This document shows positions 1 to 12,889 of a stretch of DNA of 64,000 nt, one piece after another. Numbering within the stretch: the first letter of the stretch is position 1; each line of letters opens with the position of its first letter. Made by a program: the position numbers and the translations under genes. This DNA is from Gigaspora margarita (lineage: Eukaryota; Glomeromycota; Glomeromycetes; Diversisporales; Gigasporaceae), in the NCBI GenBank assembly GCA_009809945.1, contig WTPW01001077.1:324434-388433 (forward strand), read 5' to 3'. The notes beneath the pieces are model-generated. The model saw nothing but the letters and a program-made list of their open reading frames with translations. It searched no databases and was not told the DNA's origin.

Positions 1-681
1 TTCGTAAAAAATAAAGTGGTGTGGGTATTTTTGGTACAAAACAAAAGATGAAACCCGTGGAGCAAAACCTGTTTAAAATAGAATATTATTTGTTATTAAT
101 TAATCAAAGCAGTTGGGAAAAGTCACACTAATATATTTTCACAAACAAAAAATTACTAATAAGATCATTGGGGAAGAACATGTCCTGTGACTCTAAATAA
201 CTTTAATCTACTATTTTCATTATCTGTTATGCTTAATCCCAAAATTTAAAAAAAAAGTTAATATGTAAATTGAAAGTAAGTCTTAAAGTTTATAGTAAAT
301 TCATATGTTTTTATTATAATTTTTATTATAAACTAACACTTATATATCAACAGGTGTAACATATCCTATGACTGCTAGTCTAAAAATTTTACTAGCCAAT
401 CAAATTTCAAACATAAAAAAATCAAAAAAATCAAAAAATAATATAGTGCATTAATGAAAGTTTTTTTAAAAACTTTATATAGCGATATTCATTCATTTTA
501 GATACAAAAAGTAAATATTTAAACAAAAATTAATAGTCAAACAGTATAATACTTTAACTATATATTACTTTTTTAAATAGTATTTTTAAAATTGTTGTTA
601 CATATCTATTTTATGACTAAAAAAAAAAAAACTTAAATTTATACAAATACAGATTGTAAGACATTTTTTCTGTTACAAACA
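1..681. other. AT-rich 3' flank of the histidine kinase gene
   Basis: This stretch lies downstream of the histidine kinase stop codon. I looked on the minus strand for a further receiver domain, which long hybrid kinases of this kind often carry at the C-terminus, and found none: no DD pair, no phospho-acceptor motif and only short stop-rich frames. It holds homopolymer A/T runs and nothing else I can support. Confidence 0.6.
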
Positions 682-3600
682 CTAGTTTATTCCCATATGC
701 ATAAACTGATTAATTAACTTATTTAAAGTAATTGGAGTATAAACAACAAAAGTTCCCAAAAATTTTCTCATTAATTCTCTTGCTAACATAATTCTTTCTT
801 CAGATGGAAATATTACAAATACTATTGCTAAATTATTATTATTAATCAACAATTTTTTTAATTCAGTAATAAAATTTATAACCTCTTCTTTGTTATTTTC
901 ATAAAGACCGATAAAGACTAAATCATAAGTAAATTGATAATATAATTCTTTATATATTTTTATTGTTTCAATACCTTTTTTAAATGAATTGAATGTATCA
1001 ACTTTTTCGACACTTTTAAGATAATTCAATATAGAATTTCTCACATTTTCAACAGAGTGAATTATTAATATTCGTTTTTTTCTTATAGCATGAGGTAATA
1101 CATAACTTAATTGTTCATTAAATTGTGTCTCTGTTGATAAAGATTTCATTGGTAATAGTTCAACATTCCATGTAAATGAAAATTTACTTCCTTTTCCTAA
1201 TTGACTTTCTAAATTAATTTTACCTCCATTAATTTCTACTAGATTTTTACAGATTGATAGACCAAGTCCTGCACCATCTTGTTTTTTAGTTATTGACATA
1301 TCACCTTGTGAAAAACTTTCCCAAGCATGTTTTATATATTGTGGATTTATGCTATTATAATATTATTAAACAAATTATTTAAATTATTGTAATATGCTAA
1401 AATATAAAGTAATTACAAGTAACTTACCCAATACCAGTATCACTTAACTCAAACAATAACTTTCCTTTTTTAATCACTTGATCATTCTCTTCATTTTTTT
1501 CTTCAATGAATTCATGTGGTTGCATTGAAATTTTCAGTACTATAACGCCTTCACTAGTAAATTTAACTCTAAAAGATTAAAAATAAATAATTATAGAAAA
1601 GTTAAAAGTTATTAAAAATAAAATCACCAAATAAAATCATAGTCATCAAAACAAAAAAAAAAGATAGTTACGAATTTGATAGTAAATGGGTTAAAACTTG
1701 ATTTAGCCTATTTTAAAAAGAGATAAGTTAAATATTATTGCTATACTAGTTTAAACTATTTAATATTAAAAAAAATATTGACTAAATCACCTCTCAGGAT
1801 CACTGTTAACATATCTCGGCAACATATCTATCTCACAATTCACAATTAATTCAATATTTTTAGTCGCAGCTTTATTTCCAAACATAATAATTGTACTATC
1901 AAGTGAATTTAATAAATCAAAAGACTTTTTTACTAGACTAATTTTTTTTGCCTCTAGTTTTGCTACATTAAGAACATTGTTAACTATAGATAGCACAACA
2001 TCAGCAGCATTTAATATAATGTTAAGCATGTCCCTTTGATCAGTAGTTAAGGTAGTACCCACTAAAGAAGAAGTAATACCAACTATTGCACTTAGAGGTG
2101 TTCGTAACTCTAAAATAAGATAAAAAAAAATGAATTAAAATAAAATTAAAAATAATTAACATAAAAAAAAAGTATATAAAGCAACAAAACCAAACCATGA
2201 GAAGTATTTGCTAATATTTGAGTCTTTGCATTATTAGCAATTTCAGCAACTTTAACTTGAATTTCTTTTTCACCAACCTCTTCCAATAATTTTGCATAGG
2301 TAACAGCTAAACTTATATGATTTGATATTTGTTGTAATAATTCTATTTCGGAATCATACCAAACAGAATTTTGAGATCTATGTATTTTAATCCATCCCCA
2401 AAAACCATTATTCAACCTTATTTCTACAGATAATATAGAAACATTTTTATGAACCTCATCACAATAAACATCTAAAGAAATATTAACACCTGAATTTTCA
2501 TTAAAATAATTTTGTGATTCTGTGAATTGTCGTGAATTTTTATTATCGTAATCATTAAATCCCATGAATGGATTAATTATTGGTGTTAAATCTTCCGAGT
2601 CATTTTCACATGGAACAACAATTTTATTTTTCTTTGATGATTCATTTGAAATAATAAAAATTCTTTCACATGGTAATCTACGATAAATTTCCTTTGTAAT
2701 ATAAAGTAAAGTTTTATCTAAATCTGATTCGGAAAGAATCATGTTACTTATTGTAAGCAATAATAACTTTACATCTTCTTGTTTATATCGATGAAATAAT
2801 ATTTTACGACGAAGAATTGAGCATTCAATATTTGCGCGAATACGACTAATTAGGTCTCGAGCTGAAAATGGTTTTACTAAATAATCATCTGCTCCTCTAT
2901 CCAAACCTGAAAACAAATTTATTGAGAAAAAGATTAAAAAAAGAAAAGATAATACTGTAACTGATAATTTAATATTTTTTAAATTACCTTCAATTTTAGA
3001 AGTTTCAGAAGCATTTGCAGATAATAATATTATGGGAATTAGTTGTGTTTTTATATCAGATCTTAATCTATTTAATAACTCGTATCCGTTCATATTTGGC
3101 ATCATGACATCTATATATTAAGTTCAACGATAATTGAAATAATTATTAAAGAATAGTACATGTGATAAATTATAATATAAATTACTTGCCACTAAGTATT
3201 AAATCAGGTAATTTTTTAAGAGTATTTAAGACTCGTATAGCATCATGACCATCACAAGCACGATATATTTCAAATTCATTTAATAGGTCTGTCAAATAAT
3301 CTCTATAAAATATATTCAATAATAAAAAATAAATTTTAAAACAAAAATATAGATCATTTTTGATGTATAAAGAAAAATAATACCTCATATCATTATTATC
3401 ATCAACAATTAAGACTTTATATTTTCTATCACTTCCTGATATTTTATCAGTAACATTATTTATATTATCAAGTTCCAGATTATCAACTGAATATTGGCTA
3501 ATTTTAACATCTTGAGTTTCAGATTTCTTCCATTGAGAACTTTCTTCTAAATAAAGTTGTCGATTAATGTATAATTTCTGATCCTGATTTATTTGATGTT

Positions 3601-6405
3601 CCATTTGATTAGAACGTATTTGGTCTATTAATAAATGTTCACATCCTATTGGAAACCAACATTTAAATGTCGTTCCTTGATTTACTACAGAAGTAACAGT
3701 GATATCTCCACCGTGGAGTGTAATAAGTTCTTTGACTAGAGCAAGCCCTATTCCGGTACCTTCATGACTACGTGCTACTTGAGATTCTACGCGATAAAAA
3801 CGCTGAAATATATTTGGAAGGGCAGATTCTGGAATACCAACTCCTAAATAAAAAAATTCAATACAGATATATTAATAATTATAGTATAATTTTACTTTAT
3901 TTGCAAAATTAGTAAAAATATTTACCCGTATCAGACACTTCAAGGACTACCATCTTTTTTTTCATGTTCATATAGTCAAGATATAAACGAATAGTTATTT
4001 GTCCATTCCAAGTATGCTTGAATGCATTTGAACCTTTAAATACAGTAATAAGCAAAAATATCTTAGTAAAATATTTTTAGTGAATATGACTTATAAAACA
4101 TTAAACATAACACATTTTTTTTAAAAAATACATACAAAGATTAAACATGATAGTTTCATATATATCATGATCCAAATAAATTTTATCACCCAAAGCAAGA
4201 TTAAATTCATCTGGATTTGGAATATCAATATTATAATTCAAACCTAATGATTTGGCCATACTTGTAAAATCTGAGGCCAATTCATGAGTAAATTCAGCTA
4301 TATTTGTTTCACGATAATGTGCTTTTAATTGATTAGTTTCAATATGTGAAAACTATTATAACAGAACAGATAAAGAGTATAATTATAGATTAATAAAAAT
4401 GAATATAAAGTAATATTAATAAATTTGATAGATTTATGTATATAACATACTTGTAATAAAGCATTAATGAGTTTAAGTAATCGATGAGCATTACGACGTA
4501 TAATTTGAAGATGCGACATTAGTAATTGTTCTTGAGTACGTGTATTAATTACGTCATCGAGTGGTGAAAGCATTAAAGTTAATGGTGCTAATATTATAAA
4601 AAAAAAGTTTAAGCCTATTTATTTATACAATACATTTTTTTTTTAAAAAAAAAGAGTATTTTTATCATAATACTTTTAAGTTCATGACTGATTCCTTGGA
4701 AAAAAGAAATTTTTTGGTTATTCAAATCAGCCAATATTTTAGTTTTTTTCTTTTCATCTTCAATAGATTTTCCATGTTGTAAAAGGACATAAATTTGATT
4801 TGTGACTAACTAACAAATAATATAAAATATATAGGTGTTATTAATAAATTAAATATAAAAGATAATGAAAATAATTATATGAAATGAAATTATATGAAAT
4901 TATATGAAATCATATGAAATGATTACATACATTAAAAAACTCCATATATCGATCATCAAGTGAGCGAGTTCGACTAATACCATAAATTAATACAACCGAT
5001 AAAACATTTTCTTTGTCAAGAAAAATTTTTAATGGAAATAGTATAGCCTGAGATTCGTCATTTAAAAGAATTTTTATACATTTGTCTTCTTTTAATACAA
5101 AATATATTGGCCAAGAATCACATTTTAAGAACGAATAAGTTCCGGAAATTCTTTTTAGTTCTATATATGTATCGTAGCGCTTATTAACATCTTTGGCTAA
5201 ATCAATTATTTCATTGGATTCTGGTAAATAATCAGGAAAGTTTCTTTTTTTTTTATTGTCATCATCAAAGGTCGTTGCAATTAGATTGGCGATTAAAGAT
5301 TCAGAACTGGAATTTAATTTATGTTTTACAAAGTAAATGAGATTATAAGGAATATCATCATTGTTTCTTAATGCTTTTGTTATAACATGGCAGGCACTTT
5401 CTAAAGACTCAATATCTTTGAAAATATTATGAAATGCAAAGCATATTAATAAATATAATTTTATAATTATAATATTCGTAACTCTAATCAATTATAATCA
5501 ATTATAATCAATTATAATCAATTAGCAATTAAAATAATGAGTACTAACTAGAAGTAAGATGACCAAATTCTCCAAGCATTTTTAGTCTTCGAGTATTTAA
5601 AGCTTTTTGAGTAGTTTCTTGTGCTAGACACCATAAAGCACAGATTGTGCCATCAGATTTGAAAATTGGACTATATGTATAGCTAAAATATGCATCTTCA
5701 TCATATCCATCACGTTGTAATGTGCAGAGTTGATCGCGTGAATAAAAACCTTTGCCACTTGTTATTACACTATATTTTTATTAAATAATTCAAGAGAAAT
5801 TTTTAATATTATGAATAAAAATATCCTTAAAATTATTATATCACTTACCTATTAAATTCGATACTCATACGAGACTCAAATATTTCATACCAAATATCTT
5901 TAGCCAACTTTCCAAATGCTATATAACATTCCATAAAGATGCTACATTATTAACAATGTGTTATAAAACATATGGTATAAAAAGATATACGTAACTAACC
6001 GGGATGTTTTGTTTTTAATATTGGTGCAAACGCTATTAGCGAATAGGATTAGATAAAGATAATTATGTTAATTAAATAGATAACGGAAAATAAATCATAA
6101 AATTGATTTACCTTTATTATATAGAAGTACCCAATTTGGAGGATCGAAATAAATACACATAGGAAACTCAGTTTTGAGACATAAATTCTAACATTAAAAC
6201 GAATGATATATATGACATTTAGAAAAGTTTTATGAATTTAAATAAATAAAAATAAAAAATACAACCACAAAATTACCGTGGCATTTTTGAGAGCAGGATC
6301 CCAAGAGTCCATAGGACCAAGTGGAGTTGAAGACCAGTCATAATTGTAGACCCTGTCAATATAATCTAAATTCTCACTCTTGTTTAACATCAAAGGTGAC
6401 GACAT
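682..6405 (-). CDS. Dual hybrid histidine kinase (two HisKA/HATPase cores, one active receiver, one pseudo-receiver)
   Basis: A two-component sensor kinase, presumably cytoplasmic, since I see no membrane segment. My model has 17 exons: 6277-6405, 6112-6187, 6000-6032, 5849-5918, 5549-5769, 4931-5415, 4674-4809, 4451-4587, 4136-4352, 3926-4033, 3384-3843, 3190-3302, 2988-3110, 2196-2906, 1791-2109, 1428-1568, 682-1351. They sum to 4149 nt, 1382 residues plus stop, in frame throughout. In order: a PAS-like start (YDWSSTPLGPMDSWDPAL), a sensor stretch that may be GAF-like, H-box SHELKTPL (His near 380), N-box NLCSNAFKHTW, G-boxes DTGVGIP and GTGIGLAL, a receiver with the acidic DD pair, DVMMPNMNG (Asp near 729) and LVKPF, a GAF-like linker, a second H-box SHELRTPLS (His near 1006), then DTGIG and GAGLGL. 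The second core has no N-box, and the C-terminal receiver-like fold lacks the acidic pair, Asp and Lys. The architecture fits dual histidine kinases known from early-diverging fungi; the ligand is unknown. The ATG at 6405 is chosen because the PAS-like motif follows directly. Confidence 0.88.
3111..3189 (-). other. GC-AG intron in the histidine kinase
   Basis: The exon ends at the codon before the phospho-acceptor Asp and is followed by GCAAGT rather than GT. The acceptor is TATATAG. Only this junction restores LILS-DVMMPNMNG in frame, which is the conserved receiver motif. GCAAGT is the usual sequence of GC donors. A GT-only gene finder would probably break the gene here. Confidence 0.8.
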
Positions 6406-8221
6406 GTAAATTTATCAAATAACGACAAAACTATTAAAGACAATAAAAGCTATTTATTTAACTAAATATTATGAAAAGCTTGTTTTAACAACAAATTTGT
6501 ATTCATTAGTTAATATTTAGAGAGCTGTTAAAGAAATTTTTTTCAAGAATAATTGGCAAAAAGTGTAATTCGATCAAAACATTCAACCTTTATATTTTAT
6601 ATACTTAATAATTAAACATTATCTAGATAACCAGCAAATATAATCCTAAACTAAGCTTTTTATTGGCTATTATTAAATTCTCCGTTTTTTTTCAAATTTT
6701 TTACGAATTTCGCTTGACTTTATTACGTACGTGCATACTTATGTGTGTGATTACGTAATTTTTGTAATACCGTAACTATTACTGATATTATCATAATCGT
6801 AATACTCTAAATATAACAATTACAGATTAGCGTTAATCTTATGCCAAAAATTGTTAATACCATACAGTGTTATACAATATATATTATTAGAATTCGTAGA
6901 TCACTTCTTTATTAGGTTATTTATACCCAGTAAAAAAACGGATAAAATATAATCATTGTTTATCAGCACAAGAAAAAAATTTGTGGTCAAGGGTTTAGTT
7001 GCCGAAAGCACGACTCAATCTGGGCTCGAAAAACAGAAAAAGCTAAGAACTTGTAACATTTCCCGAAGTCAGATATTTCTGCACTTTCGTAAATCTTTTA
7101 TTATAAATTTCTTTTTTTTTTTTTCAAGACCATGAATTTGTCTAATTGGCTAATTAAGTTTATTTGCATTAAATCTAGAGATGGGCAAAATTAGCTTCAC
7201 AATATTATTATTTCTTTTAAATATTTTACGTAATAAGTAATAACAATAAATAAAGTATTATTATATATAATCTGATCAACAAATTATTGTTTAAACATTT
7301 ACTTTCTAAATTACATTTGAAAATCAATTAGTAGTGTTAATACATTTGTAAGTACGTACCCAGCAAAAAAAATAAATAAATAAATAAATAATTACATATT
7401 ACTTACATTATTACCTTCCATCTCTCGTTAAAAGATTGTCAATTCCGTGATCTACAAGCGGCCTGATTTGTCCAATTGATGAGCTGAAACTGCAAAATAT
7501 AAACAAATAATCGTAATTTAAGGATCTGGTTCATTTCACCAACAAACTTTGATCACCCGTGATAATAAACTAATCAAATTACTTAACTTTTGAAACCATT
7601 TGTCGTTTTAATAAATTAGAAACGAAAAAGAAATTAATATAAAGAAGCTTACAAACTAATATTTACATACAAAAGAATTGATTGCAAATATTTAGAGAAT
7701 AGATAAATGCGCGTAAAGTGGGATAAATGTGATATTTATTACTAATAAACCCGAATTCTTTTTAAAAAAAACTACAAGATATAAGCCAAACACTTTAATT
7801 TATGGATTACAAACCCAAATACCAACCAAACTTAAATATTAAACCGGATTTTCTGTTACCAAAGAGTAGCATAAGTAGTCTTAGACGAAAAACATTTCCA
7901 GTTACCTTCACTTACATTATGATTTCTCACGGCCCAATAAACGGTCATATATTTTGTCTTCTAATCAAAGTCGGTGAGAAGTGGGATTCTTTTTTGATTC
8001 TTTTGTGTAGTGAATAATACCGTTCGTTCAAAACTAAGAAGAATGACTTTTACAGCGATTATTTTATTAATAAAATATTACATTCCCAAAAAGTACTCTA
8101 AACTATATAAATAAGTTACCCAGGCAATTGATCTACATCATCCAATCAAACGAATGTCTACCCATGAACCAACAATCAATTTACCAATATCTTGTTTCAC
8201 CGAAAATCAGTTCATTGGAAA
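6406..8221. other. Intergenic, no gene seen
   Basis: This is the upstream flank of the histidine kinase and probably holds its promoter, but no convincing motif stands out. An AAAT microsatellite lies near 7366-7391. The open frames here (for example 7802-8017 plus) have no recognisable domain and no splice continuation. Confidence 0.5.
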
Positions 8222-8294
8222 TTCATTTCACCGACAACCCTTTTGAATTGACATTGAACAAAGCTGTCGATGAAGTGATTGTCAATGAAATGAA
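8222..8294. repeat. Small inverted-repeat element, TTCATTTCA ends
   Basis: The left end TTCATTTCACCGACAA is matched by the reverse complement of the right end with two mismatches, giving a 73-bp foldback. The ends resemble those of the larger palindrome at 38788-38998, so this may be a reduced relative. It also creates the spurious open frames on both strands here. Confidence 0.5.
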
Positions 8295-10403
8295 CGGATC
8301 CCGTATTTTAATTTTTACATAAAATTTTTCGCATTGAAGATTTGATATAGTAAATTTTTTTTTTTTGATGTCGAAATAATCTTGTGAAAAGTTAATAATC
8401 GAATATAGTTTGAATAACCTGTAAAGACAATATTTTGTGACATCCATATAACAAATTTTCTATCGTAAACCTTGGTTGTTTATGCAAATAAGCTATGGAT
8501 CTGTCTGCATTATGTAAGTATTACGTGATTACGTAATTCTAAATTAATAATTTTAAAATAGGAAACTTTGGTATTGATAATAAAATTAAGGCTCTTAAAA
8601 TTGTGAAACATTTATTTGCCTTTTAATTATACATCCTTTTTGAGCGGAAAATTGACTAATGTATGATCAAGTATCGCATTACGTACGTACACGCACCACA
8701 TGGGAACCTGAGAATCGAGAATCTATTAAAAATACAAAGTTGTTATTATCTAAAAATTTATTTCAGCAAACTTTATTTTTATATTTTTACTCTATATTAA
8801 TCCAATATTGGATACATTTTTTTAATTTATGGTCGAAGATTTTTTCATTCATGACACGATTAATTTCAATGTTTATTTTCAAAGTTTACTAGTCTGTAGC
8901 ATTTAAAAAATAGCTTTAAATATCTAAAATGAACATATATATTATTAAAGAAAATTATAATATCACTTAGTCAGATATAAATATCATTGCAATTGTTATT
9001 TTTTAAATGGAAATATGGGCGTTAAATATCAAAACAGCCCATTTATTGAAATTTATTTTATTTTATTTGATTTTTTTTATGATTAGATATCTATTCAATA
9101 AAAAAAAAAAACTTTCATAAGTAAAAAGAGCTAATTGTATAGTAAAAAGATCCATAAAACGAATTTGAAGTAAAAAAGTTTATATGAATTTTTATTAGTA
9201 AACCATTAATTAAAAATTTTAAACCCCTTAATAGACCCGGGCATAGTACATGGCCGAGAGTTTATATCGTATAGTGTAAAAATACAAAATGCATATAAAC
9301 TTTGCGTTTATAACATTTAATCTTGATTTTTAAAAAGAACCACATTTAATTAAAGATCCTGCGATCTGGGATCTTGTATCCGGCAATTTACGGTCTAGGA
9401 ATAATTTACATGCAAAAATGGGTCGTTATTATATGCAACACCCATATGTTAGAAAAAAATACTTATTATAAAAGACCTTTAAGATGAGCAATCATTTAAT
9501 GATGATGCGGTTCAATTAGTTAGTGCATTTTACTTATTTACGCAGGTGTTACAACCAAAAAAGGAAATCTTATTTTGTAAAATAAACCAAGTTGCGTGAG
9601 ATAAAAATTTAGTGTTAGAACCTTAACGTTAGAGGCTATAGAAACAGACTATCTTTCATTATATGTAAAATTTTATTCCCGACATTTTTAATTAGTGCGA
9701 TTTAAGCACTAGTTTTTTGCGTATTTTCGCTTTTTTTTCTTTTCGTAGTGTTCGGATTCTATGTTAGGCTGATCCAGAATAGTCAAAATTTGCACTCACC
9801 AATTGGCTATTTCCTCTTCAAGAGTTTGTATTACCCTTGCAAATAAGTGGTTTGCCAATTTGTGAACCCCAGATGCAATGCGGCGTAATTGCATGACGCA
9901 GCAAATTAATTAAATAGTCTAAAATGTGTAACTCGGTTAATTATATATCCAAATGATAATCTTGCATTTATCGCAAAAGCGATTCATTATTAAACGATTA
10001 ATTAATATGTTTGGCTTAGAGATTGTACCCGTTGGGAAAACCTCTACCCTGTTATTAGTAAATTACCCGGATATCCGGATAAATTACTATGTCACACAAT
10101 TGCAAGTCCTACCCGGGTATAATCACTAGTTTTGTTTTTATTAATATACAAATTGGTCGTCGCTATAGTAGTAAGGTGACAAGTTGGTGGAGTACCTCCA
10201 GTAGAAGATATTATTAGGCCACGCAAAGTTGATTTTTCGTTTTGCATTACCCACCGACCCATTTTTTTTGATTTTTCAAAAAAATTTTTTTTTTATTTAT
10301 TTATTGTCCGGAGCGTAACGGAGGACGGTCTATGGTGTAGTGATAGACCAGATTTTGTGTATGATCTTGTTCGCACCTATTTTTTGATTGGATGTTCACA
10401 CTT
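8295..10403. other. Intergenic, no gene seen
   Basis: This is AT-rich sequence with no supported gene. At about 10028-10121 there is a short segment bounded by TACCCG-type ends, with an internal ACCCGGATATCCGG palindrome; the ends recall those around the MULE relic at 28.8 and 33.7 kb. This is too weak to call an element. Confidence 0.4.
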
Positions 10404-10648
10404 GGGCTAGGTGCTGGAAAAAGGAACGAAAATGGTAATTTTTTAAAAAGCAATTTTTTTGCATAAATCAATTTAAAATAAGATTAGGATTGTTTTTTAA
10501 TTAAGAACAATATAGTTGTATTAATAAAATTTTGTATTATAGTTCTTTAAAGCTTGCATTTTCTTATGATTTATTATAAGATTTGCAATATAAAAATTGA
10601 TTTTCCGAAGATCTTTTTTTTTTGTCAATTTCGTTCCTATTTCCAGCA

Positions 10649-11313
10649 TAGGGACCTCAGTGCGATGCGAAATAAAATGCAAATTATGCGATGCGATTGG
10701 GCCAAATTATGCGGCTAATGCTTACGTTCCCAGAATTATGCGAAACAATCGTAAATTATGCGATTTTTTTCGTACCATTAACCACGTGATAAATATACTC
10801 AATTTGGATTGGTCAATTTCTTTCAGAGCTTTACATAATTTACGTTGTTAGATTTTCTACTCGGAATATGTCGGAATGGTATATATAAAAAAAGGATAAA
10901 TGTTCTTGTCGCCCCCCGTGACACATTTATTTGTCACTGCCAATAAGACTACATTAATGTTAAAGTAGGATTAGGTTAGGGTTAGGATCAAGATTAATAC
11001 AGAATTGCGAGAGGATCATTTTTTGTTAGAAGTGCAATAGGTATTATCTTAGTAAGATTTTGAGTTATAAATAAAGCAGTGACAAATAAGCGTATCACTG
11101 GGGCGACAAATAGATTCCTCCTAAAAAAAATTCTGAAATTTGCGTTCAAAAATTTTTTATAAAAAAAAAACTGATCGGTTGGTTNAAAATCGACCAATCA
11201 CAGGCACTAGTTACTATTATGCGATTTTGGGCCAAATTATGCTTCGCATATGCGATGCTAAAAATTGGCTCATTATGTGCATCGCATCACATCGCATAAA
11301 ACTGAGGTCCCTA
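10649..11313. mobile_element. hAT-like MITE (TAGGGACCTCAGT ends, 8-bp target duplication)
   Basis: The terminal inverted repeats TAGGGACCTCAGT...ACTGAGGTCCCTA are flanked by a perfect 8-bp duplication TTCCAGCA at 10641-10648 and 11314-11321. An 8-bp duplication and TAGGG ends are hallmarks of the hAT superfamily. The interior repeats ATGCGATGCGA-type words and codes for nothing. It sits in the right terminal repeat of the outer element and itself hosts a third element at 10906-11109. Confidence 0.85.
10906..11109. mobile_element. TTGTCGCCCC-ended MITE with a telomere-like core (copy 1)
   Basis: The ends TTGTCGCCCC and GGGGCGACAA extend into a longer inverted repeat containing TTATTTGTCACTGC. 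The middle contains GGATTAGGTTAGGGTTAGG, a degenerate TTAGGG array. A second copy in the opposite orientation lies at 51411-52708, where two further elements interrupt it. The one N at 11185 lies outside the element. Confidence 0.8.
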
Positions 11314-11329
11314 TTCCAGCACCTAGCCC

Positions 11330-12271
11330 GCTTTATTTAATTATTCTCGCTTGGATGTTTTATTAAACATAGCATTATTAATACATATAGAGTAGTGCTC
11401 CATTTCACTACTTTCTCTTCTATTATGACATACTTGTGCTCTTTTATCAATTTTACTATGTTTACATGTTATTTATCAGCTTGTCACTATGTGTTCATGT
11501 GGTATTGCTTACGTGACGTCCTATAAGAAAAGTTGTCGGGATCAGGGACCCGTAAAAATTGCTTTGAGTAACAGAAAAAATGTCTTTTTTTTTTGGGTAG
11601 CATTTATTGACGTATTTATTGTTGATTGCTTTGACTTTACTTCACGTTGTTCTTTTGCAGCTTTGTTTTTAATATGCTTCTTATTATTAATATGAGTCGT
11701 GATAGTTGATCTTACTTCATAGTTAATAGATGAATCACAAAATCAGCAAAAAAATGTTTATAGAACTTATTAACACGGGTATTTACAGAAACTTGGTATG
11801 GCATTTAAACAAAAAAAAAAAAAAAAAGGAAAAAAAAAACACAGCTAAAAAAATATTAGTTGTAAGCAATTATAAGCGATTATAAACAATTTTTAAAAAC
11901 TAAAACTTTAATACATACCCATTTGCTAATTCATTACAGAAATATAAAGACCTATATTTCAAAGCAACCAAACGCACTTGAAATATTTTGGTATTTTGAA
12001 CTTATCTCTTGCCGATTGAAAAAAAATTCATATTTATACTACAATTTAATTGGCCAATTGTTGTCACATGTATCGTTGAAAGTAATAATTGTTTTATAAT
12101 GTAACTAGTGCGACAGGTGGCACGAATGCGCCACCCATCTTATTTAGTTTTTTATGATGTTAATAAGTTGCATGTAAAAAAAAACTTTTATTACAGAACT
12201 TAATAGCTATGTTGTACTCACATATGTGCTATGGTGGATTTTTTTATAATTTCAAGATGAATAACTGTTAG
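11330..12271. other. Intergenic, no gene seen
   Basis: This is AT-rich DNA with a poly-A/purine run near 11810-11840. No conserved protein, tRNA or clear repeat was recognised. Confidence 0.4.
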
Positions 12272-12400
12272 TATCTAAAAATATTGTGGATTAGATTAAA
12301 TATGTATTTATTAGTACCCAAAAATATTGTGGATCAGATTAAATATGTATTTATTAGTACCCAAAAATATTGCGGATTAGATTAAATATGTATTTATTGA
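12272..12400. repeat. Tandem repeat, 43-bp unit, three copies
   Basis: The word ATATTGTGGATTAGATTAAA recurs with starts at 12281, 12324 and 12367, giving a constant 43-bp period. The copies differ by one or two bases. It is non-coding. Confidence 0.9.
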
Positions 12401-12889
12401 GACTGTATAAAATTAAATTAGCACTAAAAAGTGCATTACTCTAAATCTAAAAACTCAAGGTCAAATTATTATCCTAATATACAAATTAAAAAAAAGCATA
12501 TTACAATTAAAGTTATTTGTATCTCAGCTAATCTAATTTTGAAGATACAAAATATCATAATGAATGAAAGCAATTTTTTAAATCTGAAAGAAACAATGTG
12601 CACGTAATGGACAAAGTCGATTTTATTTAAAAAAGGGTGTTATTTTATGGCAACCATCGCCATGGCGACTCTGTGATTGACTAATCTAAATCGATCACTT
12701 GTGTCCATATGTTTTTCTTCAAAAAAAATCAAAAAAAAAAATACAAAAAATTAAAAAAAATCAATACAAAAATAAATACAATTTACAACATAAACCTAAT
12801 TCCAACTATCGTGTTATATCCCAACTATCGTGTTATGTCCTAACTATTGTGCTATTTCCAGCTACCATCGTACTATGTCCATTTTAAAA

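Larger units (their letters stand above)
10404..11329. mobile_element. Outer TIR element with GGGCTAGGTGCTGGAA ends, host of two nested insertions
   Basis: The left end GGGCTAGGTGCTGGAA, followed by an AGGAACGAAA block, matches the reverse complement of the right end once the insertion at 10649-11313 is removed. Internal sequence (about 10450-10590) is related to 39855-40040, so this is a family with at least two copies. I see no transposase. No clear target duplication was found at the outer boundary, so the exact ends are approximate. Confidence 0.7.

Noticed and set aside
7802..8892. Several short open frames on both strands
   Set aside because: They are 60-77 codons, have no domain or splice continuation, and two derive from a small inverted repeat at 8222-8294.
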